From: Aquamicrobium sp. LC103
GTDB taxonomy: Bacteria; Pseudomonadota; Alphaproteobacteria; Rhizobiales; Rhizobiaceae
NCBI RefSeq assembly: GCF_001014615.2
Contig: NZ_LBCQ02000012.1
Location: forward strand, 205,965-269,964
DNA length: 64,000 bases
Reading direction: 5' to 3'
How positions within the stretch are numbered: the stretch's first letter is position 1; each line of letters begins with the position of its first letter. This document shows positions 25,133 to 33,397 of the stretch, in pieces. Below the pieces are notes generated by a model, which saw only the letters and a list, made by a program, of their open reading frames with translations, did no database searches and was not told the origin of the DNA. A program made the position numbers and the translations under genes.

Positions 25133-26056
25133 ATGGCGACTAGGATCAAGAAACCTTTCCGCTGGCATATTTTGGTGTTTTTGGCGCCGGCCGTGTTCGT
25201 CTACACGGCGGTAATGATCCTGCCGCTCTTCGGCACGCTGCAGCTTTCGCTGTTTCGCAATGCCGGCGGCGAGCAGGCCTTCGTGGGGATCGAGAATTTC
25301 CGCGCGCTTTTGACCGATCCTCGCTGGTCGGCGAGTTTCTGGAACGCGCTCGGCAACAATGTCTGGTTCTTCGTCGTTCATATGCTGGTGCAGAATCCGA
25401 TTGGCATCCTCCTGGCGGCTTTGCTCAGCCATCCGAAGCTGCGTTTCAGCGCCTTCTACCGTGCCGCGATCTTCATCCCGACCATTCTTTCCTTCGTGAT
25501 CGTCGGCTTCGCCTGGAAGCTTATCCTTTCGCCGCTGTGGGGCGTCGCGCCCAACCTGCTCGACCTCGTCGGCCTGAAGAGCCTCTTCACCCCCTGGCTC
25601 GGCAAGGCGGAATATGCGCTGACGACGTTGAGCCTGATCTCCGTCTGGCAGTTCGTCGGCATTCCGATGATGCTGATCTACGCCGCTCTTCTCGCAATCC
25701 CCGACGAGATTCTGGAGGCCGCCGAATGCGACGGCATCACCGGCATGGCGCAATTCTGGAAGATCAAGCTGCCGCTGATCCTGCCTTCGATCGGCATCAT
25801 CTCGGTGCTCACCTTCGTGGGCAATTTCAACGCCTTCGACCTGATCTACTCCGCCCAGGGCGCGCTGGCGGGACCGAACTTCTCGACCGACATTCTCGGC
25901 ACGTTTCTCTACCGCACCTTTTTCGGCTTCCAGTTGCAGCTCGGCGATCCGCATATGGGCGCCACCATCGCCTCGATGATGTTCTTCATCATCCTCGCCG
26001 GTGTCTGCCTCTATCTTTTCGCCATCCAGACGCGCCTGCGTCGCTATCAGTTCTGA
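25133..26056 (+). CDS. Sugar ABC transporter permease (MalF/UgpA-like)
   Basis: A 307-residue permease with six predicted membrane helices, the first at about 15-35 (ILVFLAPAVFVYTAVMILPL). The ATPase-contact loop is EAAECDGITGMAQFWKIKLP, the standard EAA motif of carbohydrate permeases. ATG 25133 is chosen because it immediately precedes the conserved N-terminus, although no strong ribosome site is visible; the open frame upstream runs through intergenic sequence. It pairs with the next gene. Confidence 0.92.
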   Translation: MATRIKKPFRWHILVFLAPAVFVYTAVMILPLFGTLQLSLFRNAGGEQAFVGIENFRALLTDPRWSASFWNALGNNVWFFVVHMLVQNPIGILLAALLSHPKLRFSAFYRAAIFIPTILSFVIVGFAWKLILSPLWGVAPNLLDLVGLKSLFTPWLGKAEYALTTLSLISVWQFVGIPMMLIYAALLAIPDEILEAAECDGITGMAQFWKIKLPLILPSIGIISVLTFVGNFNAFDLIYSAQGALAGPNFSTDILGTFLYRTFFGFQLQLGDPHMGATIASMMFFIILAGVCLYLFAIQTRLRRYQF

Positions 26057-26068
26057 GGGGAGGGAAGG

Positions 26069-26908
26069 ATGAGCCAGGCCCGTTCCTCCCTGCCGCGCAC
26101 GATCGCCGCGCATGCGATCCTGATCGCCTACACGATCATCGCGCTCTTCCCGGTGATCCTCATCGTCATGAACTCGTTCAAGTCGCGTCAAGCGATATTC
26201 CGTTCGCCGCTGATGCCGCCGACCGCCGAGACCTTCGACCTGGTCGGCTATCGGACCGTGATGGTGCAGGGCGACTTCTTCCTCTATTTTCAGAACAGCC
26301 TGATCGTGACCGTCGTGTCGCTGTTCCTGGTGCTGCTGTTCGGCGCAATGGCCGCCTTCGCCCTCGCCGAATACCGCTTCCGCGGCAACACGCTGACGGG
26401 GCTCTACCTCGCGCTCGGCATCATGATCCCGATCCGGCTGGGCACGGTCGCCATCCTGCAGCTCATGGTGGCGAGCGGCCTCGTCAACACGCGAACGGCA
26501 TTGATCCTTGTCTATACCGCGCAAGGCCTGCCGCTGGCGATCTTCATCCTGTCCGAATTCACCCGGCAGATTTCCGACGACCTCAAGAATGCCGGCCGGA
26601 TCGACGGGCTCTCCGAGTACCGCATCTTCTTCCGCCTGGTCCTGCCGTTGCTGCGGCCGGCGATGGCGACGGTGGCCGTCTTCACCATGATCCCGATCTG
26701 GAACGACCTTTGGTTCCCGCTGATCCTCGCGCCGGCCGAGCCGACCAAGACGATCACGCTCGGCGTGCAGATATTCCTCGGGCAGTTCGTGACCAACTGG
26801 AACGCGGTGCTTTCGGCGCTGTCACTCGCGATCGTGCCGGTACTCGTCCTCTACCTCATCTTCTCGCGGCAGCTCATCCGCGGCATCACATCGGGAGCGG
26901 TGAAGTGA
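26069..26908 (+). CDS. Sugar ABC transporter permease (MalG/UgpE-like)
   Basis: A 279-residue permease with six helices, starting at about residue 15 (AHAILIAYTIIALFPVILIV). The EAA loop is NAGRIDGLSEYRIFFRLVLP. GAGGGAAGG sits just before ATG 26069. Its stop overlaps the GTG start of the oxidoreductase gene (GTGA, 26905-26908), so the downstream enzyme is translationally tied to the transporter. Confidence 0.93.
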   Translation: MSQARSSLPRTIAAHAILIAYTIIALFPVILIVMNSFKSRQAIFRSPLMPPTAETFDLVGYRTVMVQGDFFLYFQNSLIVTVVSLFLVLLFGAMAAFALAEYRFRGNTLTGLYLALGIMIPIRLGTVAILQLMVASGLVNTRTALILVYTAQGLPLAIFILSEFTRQISDDLKNAGRIDGLSEYRIFFRLVLPLLRPAMATVAVFTMIPIWNDLWFPLILAPAEPTKTITLGVQIFLGQFVTNWNAVLSALSLAIVPVLVLYLIFSRQLIRGITSGAVK

Positions 26909-27966
26909 CTTCTGAAAGACCCGTTCGAGTTCTCGTCGCCGGGCTCGGCAATATGGGCCGGAGCCATGCGCTCGCCTATGCCAAGAACCCTGGCTTCGAG
27001 ATCGTCTCGCTCGTCAACCGGTCGGACGTGCCGCTGCCCGTCGAGCTCGGTGGACACGAAATCCGGCGCTCGCTCGATGACGAAATCAAGGAGCTGGCGC
27101 CCGATCTCGTCTCGATCAACACCTATTCGGACAGCCACGCCGCCTATGCGATCAAGGCGATGGAGGCGGGCGCTCACGTCTTCGTCGAAAAGCCGCTGGC
27201 GACCACGGTCGCCGATGCCGAACGTGTCGTTGCCGCCGCCAAGGCGAACGGCCGCAAGCTGGTGGTCGGCTATATCCTGCGCCATCATCCTTCGTGGATG
27301 CGGCTGATCGAGGAAGCACGCAGGCTCGGCGGGCCCTACGTGTTCCGCATGAACCTCAACCAGCAGTCGAGCGGTCCCACATGGGAGACGCACAAGCAGC
27401 TGATGAAGACGACGTCGCCGATCGTCGACTGCGGCGTCCACTATCTCGACGTCATGTGCCAGATCACCGACGCCCGGCCGGTGCAGGTGCGCGGCATGGG
27501 CGTGCGGCTGACCGAGGAGGTCGCACCGCACATGTACAATTACGGGCACCTGCAGGTGCTGTTCGACGATGGTTCGGTTGGCTGGTACGAGGCGGGGTGG
27601 GGGCCGATGATGTCGGAAACCGCTTTTTTCGTGAAGGATGTGATCTCGCCCAATGGCTGCGTTTCGATCGTCATGGACGAGAGCGCCAAGTCCGACGACA
27701 TCGACACCCACACCCGGACGTCGGTCATTCGCCTCCACAGGTCCGAAACCGGGCCCGACGGAAAGTTCCTCAAGTCCGACGACCATCTTTCTATGGAGGG
27801 CGAGCCCGACCATCAGGCGCTTTGCGACCGTGAGCAGGCCTTCGTTCTCAAGGCGATCCGCGAGGATCTCGACCTTACCCGCCACATGGACGACGCGGTC
27901 AAGTCGCTGCGCGTCTGCCTTGCCGCCGACGAGAGCGTGCGGACGGGCCACGCGGTCAAACTCTAA
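26905..27966 (+). CDS. Gfo/Idh/MocA family oxidoreductase
   Basis: A 353-residue NAD(P)-dependent sugar oxidoreductase. The Rossmann motif is VLVAGLGNMGRSHALAY (about 10-26), the catalytic Lys signature is FVEKPLATTV, and the substrate domain includes DCGVHYLDVMCQ (His/Asp). GTG 26905 is the start because it overlaps the permease stop. Embedded between permease and ATPase genes, it probably modifies the imported sugar, for example by oxidising a hydroxyl of a GlcNAc or MurNAc derivative. The exact reaction is unknown. Confidence 0.88.
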   Translation: MTSERPVRVLVAGLGNMGRSHALAYAKNPGFEIVSLVNRSDVPLPVELGGHEIRRSLDDEIKELAPDLVSINTYSDSHAAYAIKAMEAGAHVFVEKPLATTVADAERVVAAAKANGRKLVVGYILRHHPSWMRLIEEARRLGGPYVFRMNLNQQSSGPTWETHKQLMKTTSPIVDCGVHYLDVMCQITDARPVQVRGMGVRLTEEVAPHMYNYGHLQVLFDDGSVGWYEAGWGPMMSETAFFVKDVISPNGCVSIVMDESAKSDDIDTHTRTSVIRLHRSETGPDGKFLKSDDHLSMEGEPDHQALCDREQAFVLKAIREDLDLTRHMDDAVKSLRVCLAADESVRTGHAVKL

Positions 27967-27986
27967 CAGATTGGACGGAAGACGCC

Positions 27987-28985
27987 GTGGGTTCCCTAAG
28001 GCTCGAAAACATCAAGAAATCCTTCGGTCAGGTCGAGGTGCTCAAGGGTATCGACCTTGACGTGAAGGAGGGCGAATTCATTGTCTTTGTCGGGCCTTCG
28101 GGCTGCGGCAAGTCCACGCTGCTGCGCATCGTCGCCGGGCTCGAGGATGCCACCTCGGGCGAGGTGCTGATCGACGGCGCGAAGGTCAACACCGTCCCGC
28201 CGGCCAAGCGCGGCATTGCGATGGTATTTCAGACCTACGCGCTCTATCCGCATCTCACCGTGCGCAACAATATGGGACTCGGCCTCAAGCAGGCCGGCGC
28301 GCCAGCCCCCGAGATTGCCAAGCGCATCGCCACCGCCTCGACCATGCTGTCGCTCGATCCCTATCTGGAGCGGCGGCCGGCCGAGCTTTCCGGCGGACAG
28401 CGCCAGCGGGTGGCGATCGGCCGTGCCGTGGTGCGCGAGCCGAAGCTCTTCCTGTTCGATGAGCCGCTGTCCAATCTCGATGCCGCGCTGCGCGTCAACA
28501 CGCGGCTGGAGATCGCGCAGTTGCACCGGCGGCTTTCGGCGACGATGATCTACGTCACGCATGATCAGGTCGAGGCGATGACGCTGGCCGACAGGATCGT
28601 CGTGCTCAACAACGGTCACGTCGAGCAGATCGGCGCGCCGATGCAGTTGTACAACGCTCCGGCCAACGAATTCGTCGCCGGCTTCATCGGCTCGCCGAAG
28701 ATGAATTTCATCGACGGCGGCCGGCTCGGCGAGAGCGTCAAGACCATCGGCGTGCGGCCGGAACACCTGTCGGTCGATGCCGCAAAAGGTGATTGGAAAG
28801 GCACCGTCATCCATGTCGAGCATCTCGGCGCCGACACCAATCTCTACATCGACACGGAAAAGGCCGGCTTGCTGACGGCACGGATTTTCGGTGAGTACCG
28901 GGCTGAACCCGGCTCGACCGTCCATGCCACGCCGGAACCCGCGAAAACCTATCGGTTTGACGAGGAAGGCAGACGCATCGAATGA
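27987..28985 (+). CDS. Sugar ABC transporter ATP-binding protein (UgpC/MsmK family)
   Basis: A 332-residue MalK-like ATPase with Walker A GPSGCGKST, signature LSGGQRQRVAIG, Walker B LFLFDEPLSNLD and switch His in IYVTHDQVEAM. A shortened regulatory TOBE domain follows (about 235-330; MalK/UgpC are usually about 355-370). The start is GTG 27987 after GGAAGACGCC. It completes the importer begun by the binding protein at 23615. The operon ends here, before a convergent gene. Confidence 0.93.
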   Translation: MGSLRLENIKKSFGQVEVLKGIDLDVKEGEFIVFVGPSGCGKSTLLRIVAGLEDATSGEVLIDGAKVNTVPPAKRGIAMVFQTYALYPHLTVRNNMGLGLKQAGAPAPEIAKRIATASTMLSLDPYLERRPAELSGGQRQRVAIGRAVVREPKLFLFDEPLSNLDAALRVNTRLEIAQLHRRLSATMIYVTHDQVEAMTLADRIVVLNNGHVEQIGAPMQLYNAPANEFVAGFIGSPKMNFIDGGRLGESVKTIGVRPEHLSVDAAKGDWKGTVIHVEHLGADTNLYIDTEKAGLLTARIFGEYRAEPGSTVHATPEPAKTYRFDEEGRRIE

Positions 28986-29087
28986 CGGGTACCGACGCCT
29001 TGTCCGCGAAACCGCAACCTTGCCTGCCTTTCCCACAAGTTCCATAAGATAGATTATCTGACAAACCCCCGTGCCGGGGCGCGCGGC

Positions 29088-29432
29088 TCAGGGCTCGCGC
29101 TGCGCGAGATTTCGCAGCGGAACCCATCCCTGCCTCCCGTCGGCTGAACGGCACCAGGCCCAGCCATGTGTTTCCATGGCAATGGAGAGTGTTTCGCCCT
29201 CGAAGCAGGTCAACTCCATCGCGGAATAGTCATGCCTGGCGTAAAGCTTGCCGTGACTGGATTGCACGATGGTGTCGGGCACCCATCCAGCCTTTCCGTC
29301 CGGTCCCTCGGCCCAAAGCCAAGCGTGTCCATCCCAGACCTCTTTCTCGCCGGTCAGACGGATCGGATCGCCGGCATTGAGCACGACCGGATCAGCGTAG
29401 GAAGCCGCATGATCCCGGATGACGGTTTTCAT
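29088..29432 (-). CDS. Tandem SH3-like (variant SH3) domain protein
   Basis: A 114-residue protein made of two SH3-like repeats, each ending with the same pattern: HAWLWAEGPDGKAGWVPD and HGWAWCRSADGRQGWVPL. No signal peptide or catalytic motif is visible, so it is probably a cytoplasmic ligand- or protein-binding module. ATG 29432 is used because GGAG lies nine nt upstream; ATG 29447 is an in-frame alternative adding five residues. It lies downstream of ampR on the same strand and convergent with the ABC ATPase gene. A small GC hairpin, CCCCG-GCA-CGGGG, follows it and may end both transcripts. Confidence 0.75.
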   Translation of the reverse strand: MKTVIRDHAASYADPVVLNAGDPIRLTGEKEVWDGHAWLWAEGPDGKAGWVPDTIVQSSHGKLYARHDYSAMELTCFEGETLSIAMETHGWAWCRSADGRQGWVPLRNLAQREP

Positions 29433-29491
29433 GTCGAGAAACTCCATGATCGCCTTTGTCACAGCCACAGAAGATTTTTGGAACGCCGTGG

Positions 29492-30376
29492 TCAATCCGC
29501 GTCGTTCCTTGCCGCTTCGATGAGCCAGGCGCGGAAGCTCATCATCGCCGGCGTTTCGGCGCGTGACTGCAGGCGCGTCAGCCAATAGCTGCCGATCGTC
29601 ACCTCGACGTCGAATGGCTGCCGGATCGTCTCGGCGCGCAGATGGCGCGAAAACATCGATGGTGGCGCCAGGGCGACGCCTGCCCCTTGCAGCGCAGCCT
29701 CCATCATGGCGAGCGAAGAATCGAAGACGAAGCTTTTCGTCAAGGGCATGTTTGCAGGCAGCCCCGCCGCCGCAAGCCATTGCGGCCATTCATCCGCCCT
29801 GTAGGAGCGCAGGAGCGTATGCTTGGACAAATCGGCAGGTGTCTTCAGATCGTCGGCGATCGATGGCACGCACAGGACGGATAGCGGCGCCTCCAGAAGC
29901 CGCACCGCCTCAACCCCGTGCCACGCGCCCGTTCCGAAACGGATCGCATGATCGAGCCCCTCGGCGGCGATGTCGACGCGGTTGTTGTTCGTCGAAAGGC
30001 GCAGATCGATGAAAGGATGTCGCGCCTGAAAGTTCGGCAGGCGGGGCAACAGCCAGCCGACCGCGAAGGTTCCGACGGCCCCTACCCTCAGCACCTCGTG
30101 GTAATGGCCGCCTTCGAAGCGTTCCAATGTTCCCGCGATGCGATCGAAGGCGTCGCGCAGCGTCGGCAGCAGCGTCTCGCCTTCCTGCGTCAGCATCAGG
30201 CCGCGAGGAAGCCGCTTGAACAGCGCAGCCTTCAAGAGGCTCTCCAGGCTCTTCACCTGATGGCTTACGGCGGCCTGAGTGACGTTCAACTCGATCGCCG
30301 CCTTGGTGAAGCTCAGATGCCGCGCCGATGCCTCGAAGGCTCGCAGCGCGTTCAACGGCAGATGGGGTCGGACCAT
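29492..30376 (-). CDS. ampR: LysR family regulator AmpR
   Basis: A 294-residue LysR-type activator. It begins PHLPLNALRAFEASARHLSF, then TKAAIELNVTQAAVSHQVKS, the AmpR/GcvA-branch HTH, followed by the effector-binding domain (residues about 90-290). AmpR responds to muropeptides: 1,6-anhydro-MurNAc peptides activate ampC and UDP-MurNAc-pentapeptide represses. The gene is divergent from a class C beta-lactamase with 158 bp between starts, the canonical ampR-ampC layout. A T-N11-A type dyad lies between. The ATG at 30376 is preferred over TTG 30388. Confidence 0.88.
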   Translation of the reverse strand: MVRPHLPLNALRAFEASARHLSFTKAAIELNVTQAAVSHQVKSLESLLKAALFKRLPRGLMLTQEGETLLPTLRDAFDRIAGTLERFEGGHYHEVLRVGAVGTFAVGWLLPRLPNFQARHPFIDLRLSTNNNRVDIAAEGLDHAIRFGTGAWHGVEAVRLLEAPLSVLCVPSIADDLKTPADLSKHTLLRSYRADEWPQWLAAAGLPANMPLTKSFVFDSSLAMMEAALQGAGVALAPPSMFSRHLRAETIRQPFDVEVTIGSYWLTRLQSRAETPAMMSFRAWLIEAARNDAD

Positions 30377-30393
30377 TCGGATACCCAAATTTT

Positions 30394-30412
30394 TCTAATA
30401 GCTCGCGCTAGA
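30394..30412. promoter_or_regulatory. LysR-type binding dyad between ampR and ampC
   Basis: TCTA (30394-30397), 11 bp, TAGA (30409-30412) forms the T-N11-A dyad expected of LysR regulators and includes GCTAGAT, reminiscent of known AmpR boxes. It lies 18 bp upstream of the ampR start and just upstream of the proposed ampC -35 element, the right place for activation of ampC and repression of ampR. Confidence 0.5.
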
Positions 30413-30421
30413 TATCGTCGT

Positions 30422-30450
30422 TTGTTGGGCGGGAACGGAACTCGTATATC
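30422..30450 (+). promoter_or_regulatory. Probable ampC promoter
   Basis: TTGTTG (30422-30427) and TATATC (30445-30450) are separated by 17 bp, close to a sigma-70 promoter. The element lies 85 bp before the ampC ATG and directly downstream of the T-N11-A dyad, suiting AmpR-dependent activation. Confidence 0.45.
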
Positions 30451-30534
30451 GGCCACGCGCATCCGATGTGGATGCCGGCGACCATTTGGGCAAGCGCGAT
30501 CGATTACATGAACCATGGGGATTATGTAGCTGTT

Positions 30535-31716
30535 ATGAAATGTTTTTCCTTTTGGCACTTTGGAATTTTCACGGCCACTTCCTTGCTCTTCGGCACGGCC
30601 GTTCAGGCGGCCGACCAAAGCCTGATCGAGAACGTCGTGAACGAGGCGGTCCGTCAGGTCATGGAAGAGAACGAAATCCCCGGAATGACCGTCGCGATCA
30701 CCGTTCGGGGTGAACGACATGTCTTCAACTATGGTGTCGCTTCCAGGGAGAACGGGCGAAAGGTCACCGACAACACGCTCTTCGAGATCGGCTCCATCAG
30801 CAAGACCTTTACCGCAACGCTCGCCTCCTATGCCGAGGCGCGGAGCGCCCTCTCCTTCTCCGACAATGCCAGCGAACACCTCCCGGCGCTTGCCGGCAGC
30901 AGCTTCGACCGCATTAGCCTCCTCGATCTCGGCACCTACACGGCGGGTGGCCTGCCCTTGCAGTTTCCCGACCACGTCACCGATCGGGAAACGATGATCG
31001 CCTATTACAAGAGCTGGCGCCCAGCCCATGACACGGGCACACAGCGGCAATATTCAAATCCGAGCATCGGTCTCTTCGGCCATATCGCAGCCGCGAGTTT
31101 GAACGAGCCTTTCGATGAGTTGATGGAAGAGACCATCTTTCCAGCGTTCGGCCTGTCCAGCACCTACATTCGCGTCCCCGAGGATCGCATGGACGACTAC
31201 GCCTACGGCTATTCGAAAGCCGGCAAGCCAATCCGGGTGACGCCCGGTGTTCTGGATTCGGAAGCCTATGGCGTGAAGACGAGATCGGCCGATCTGATCC
31301 GCTTCGTCGAGGCGAACATGGACGGCTCGGAACTGGACGAAACGATGCTGCATGCGATCGCCTCGACGCATACCGGCTACTACAAGGTCGGCGACATGGT
31401 GCAGGGGCTGGGATGGGAAATGTACGCCTACCCCGCAACGCTTGAAACGCTGTTGGCCGGCAACTCCTCCGACATGGCCCTCAAGCCCAACGAAGCGAGC
31501 AAGCTCGTTCCGCCGCTGGCGCCGCAAAGGGACTTGCTGATCAACAAGACCGGCTCGACCAACGGGTTCGGCGCCTATGTGGCCTTCATTCCTGCGAGGA
31601 GTGTCGGCATCGTGATGCTGGCGAACAAGAACTATCCGATTCCAGCACGGGTGAAGGTCGCCCATCGAATATTGGAAGCGCTGGCGAGCGGGTCCGGATC
31701 GGAGCAAATCCGCTGA
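30535..31716 (+). CDS. ampC: Class C beta-lactamase (AmpC family)
   Basis: A 393-residue serine beta-lactamase exported to the periplasm, with a signal peptide (FWHFGIFTATSLLFGTAVQA, cleavage before ADQ). All class C motifs are present: Ser87-Ile-Ser-Lys90 (catalytic Ser and Lys), Tyr173-Ser-Asn175 (YSN, catalytic Tyr), and Lys338-Thr-Gly340 (KTG) followed by STNGFGAYVAF. The typical TYTAGGLPLQFPD stretch is at about 134-146. ATG 30535 is chosen because it starts the signal peptide; the ribosome site is weak, and an in-frame ATG at 30508 exists. Divergent ampR suggests beta-lactam-inducible expression through cell-wall recycling products. Confidence 0.95.
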   Translation: MKCFSFWHFGIFTATSLLFGTAVQAADQSLIENVVNEAVRQVMEENEIPGMTVAITVRGERHVFNYGVASRENGRKVTDNTLFEIGSISKTFTATLASYAEARSALSFSDNASEHLPALAGSSFDRISLLDLGTYTAGGLPLQFPDHVTDRETMIAYYKSWRPAHDTGTQRQYSNPSIGLFGHIAAASLNEPFDELMEETIFPAFGLSSTYIRVPEDRMDDYAYGYSKAGKPIRVTPGVLDSEAYGVKTRSADLIRFVEANMDGSELDETMLHAIASTHTGYYKVGDMVQGLGWEMYAYPATLETLLAGNSSDMALKPNEASKLVPPLAPQRDLLINKTGSTNGFGAYVAFIPARSVGIVMLANKNYPIPARVKVAHRILEALASGSGSEQIR

Positions 31717-31717
31717 A

Positions 31718-31736
31718 GGCCGCCTTTCGGGCGGCC
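31718..31736 (+). terminator. GC hairpin after ampC
   Basis: GGCCGCC-TTTCG-GGCGGCC is a perfect 7-bp stem two nt after the ampC stop. There is no T-run, so it may stabilise the 3' end or act as a weak terminator between ampC and the convergent thiolase operon. Confidence 0.5.
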
Positions 31737-31809
31737 GAACATCCAATCGGCTGCCTACGGCATGTCCGGCACGCCGGCGGGCAATTCGGCCAGGGACATG
31801 CGTTGCCAT

Positions 31810-32208
31810 CTAGCTTTCAGGCGCGAACACCGGAACGACGAGCCCGTCTTCCTCCGCCCAAAAGCGGACCGTCACCCGTTGACCGATCGAAAGCCGCTCG
31901 GGATCGCAGTCGACGATATTGGTGAACACGGAGATTCCCTCGTCGAGCGTGACATAGGCCGGCACCTTGCCGCCGCCGCGCCGCAATATGGTGAAGCTGT
32001 AGATCGTTCCGCCGCCCGATGCGTCGACCCATTCCGTCTCGCCGCCGCCACAATGCGGGCAATGGCTGCGCGGGTACCAGTGATGCTTCCCGCAAGCCGT
32101 GCAGCGCTTGATGACGAACCGGCCATGCGCCGCCTCGCGCCAGAAATGCCCCGTCTCCGGGTTGCCGAATGTTTGCGGATCGGGCACGTGGCCCCTCGCC
32201 TCTGCCAT
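31810..32208 (-). CDS. OB-fold/zinc-ribbon thiolase partner (DUF35 family)
   Basis: A 132-residue protein with a rubredoxin-like zinc ribbon (Cys36-x2-Cys39 and Cys50-x2-Cys53) followed by an OB-fold (GTIYSFTILRRGGGKVPAYV, GQRVTVRF). DUF35 proteins sit beside SCP-type thiolases and form a complex with them, possibly binding acyl-CoA. Here its ATG overlaps the thiolase stop by one base (TAATG), so the two are translationally coupled. It is the last gene of the operon starting at 36641. Confidence 0.88.
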   Translation of the reverse strand: MAEARGHVPDPQTFGNPETGHFWREAAHGRFVIKRCTACGKHHWYPRSHCPHCGGGETEWVDASGGGTIYSFTILRRGGGKVPAYVTLDEGISVFTNIVDCDPERLSIGQRVTVRFWAEEDGLVVPVFAPES

Positions 32209-33383
32209 TATCTTTGCCTTTCAAGGATAACCACGCTGCCGCCATGACGCATGGCGAGCGAGCCGCCTATGCCGCTGGCGAGCGCGAGATCGCAGCCCGG
32301 CACCTGAACGGCCGGATGCGCTTCGCCGCGCAATTGCCGCACCGCCTCGATGATCTTGGTCATGCCGCCGCGGTTGTTGGGGTGATTGTTGCAGAGCCCG
32401 CCGCCGTCGGTGTTGAAAGGCAGGCGGCCGGATCCGGATATCAGATTCCCATCAGCGACGAACCGTCCCCCCTGTCCCTTCGGACAGAAGCCGAGATCCT
32501 CGATCTGCATCAGCACCGTTATGGTAAACGAATCGTAGATCGAGGCATATTTGATGTCGTCAGGCGTCACGCCCGCCTCGGAGAAGGCGCGCGGTGCCGC
32601 CGCGGCGATCGCCGAGTAGGTCAGATCGACATGGCCTCCGTCCTGACCCTTCATCGCTTCGCCCATCCCGATCACGCCGACGAGCGGACGGGCGAGTTGC
32701 CGGGCGATCTCCGGGCTGGTGACCACAAGGGCGCCGCCGCCGTCGGTGATCACGCAGCAATCAAGGCGGTGCAGCGGGTCGGCGACCAGCGGCGAATTGA
32801 CCACCTCCTCGACCGTGACGACCTCGCGCAGCAAGGCGCGGGGATTGTGTTGCGCGTGGTGCGAGGCCGCCACCTTCACCCATGCAAGCTGCTCGCTCGT
32901 GGTGCCGAATTCATGCATGTGCCGCCTGGCACACATCGCGTAAGACCCTGCGATGACGTTCCCAAAGGGCAGCTCGAAGGGAATGTCCGGTTGCGCGTGA
33001 TGGTAGGGCCGCGGCGCGGTGCCGGTCGACGCACCCTCGGCGCGCGGCCGACCGCCGAGCGTCACGAGCGCGACGCTGCATTTGCCCGCGGCGATCGCCT
33101 CCACCGCATGAGCAACGTGGATCATGTAGGAGCAGCCACCGGTATCGGTGGTGTCGATGTGGCGCAGCCTCAGATTGAGATAGTCGACGATGGCGAAGGC
33201 GCCGATGCCGGGCATGTCGTTGCCGCAGAAGAAGCCGTCGACGTCGTTCAATCCGAGGCCGGCGTCGGCCAGTGCGCCGAGCGCCGATTCCGCGTGAAGC
33301 TGCGCAATGGTCTTGTCGGTTGCCAGGCGCGTCGGATGTTCATACGCGCCCATTATATAGGCGCGGCTCTTGCGTTCGGTCAT
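32208..33383 (-). CDS. Thiolase family protein (SCP2/acetyl-CoA acetyltransferase-like)
   Basis: A 391-residue thiolase-fold enzyme of the SCP2/DUF35-associated group. The likely nucleophilic Cys84 is in TTDTGGCSYMIHVAHAV, and the C-terminal half has GGGLCNNHPNNRGGMTKI with the catalytic His. It would cleave a 3-oxoacyl-CoA with CoA, completing the beta-oxidation-like sequence of the neighbouring dehydrogenase and FadJ-like genes. GGAGAAACGG precedes the ATG. In this subfamily the substrate is often a branched or sterol side-chain acyl-CoA, so activity on simple fatty acyl-CoA should not be assumed. Confidence 0.88.
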   Translation of the reverse strand: MTERKSRAYIMGAYEHPTRLATDKTIAQLHAESALGALADAGLGLNDVDGFFCGNDMPGIGAFAIVDYLNLRLRHIDTTDTGGCSYMIHVAHAVEAIAAGKCSVALVTLGGRPRAEGASTGTAPRPYHHAQPDIPFELPFGNVIAGSYAMCARRHMHEFGTTSEQLAWVKVAASHHAQHNPRALLREVVTVEEVVNSPLVADPLHRLDCCVITDGGGALVVTSPEIARQLARPLVGVIGMGEAMKGQDGGHVDLTYSAIAAAAPRAFSEAGVTPDDIKYASIYDSFTITVLMQIEDLGFCPKGQGGRFVADGNLISGSGRLPFNTDGGGLCNNHPNNRGGMTKIIEAVRQLRGEAHPAVQVPGCDLALASGIGGSLAMRHGGSVVILERQR

Positions 33384-33397
33384 TTACCGTTTCTCCG

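Noticed and set aside
25097..26524. A 475-codon minus-strand frame opposite the sugar permeases
   Set aside because: Composition is dominated by Arg/Asp/His/Gln as in other shadows, while the plus strand has EAA-loop permeases with good context.
29041..29087. Small dyads AGATA-GAT-TATCT and CCCCG-TGC-CGGGG between convergent genes, considered as a strong bidirectional terminator
   Set aside because: Stems are only 5 bp and no real T-run follows, so they are mentioned under the SH3 gene but not called as a terminator.
29492..31716. ampR-ampC considered as a recently acquired resistance island
   Set aside because: No insertion sequence, integrase, repeats or composition break is visible around it; it looks chromosomal.
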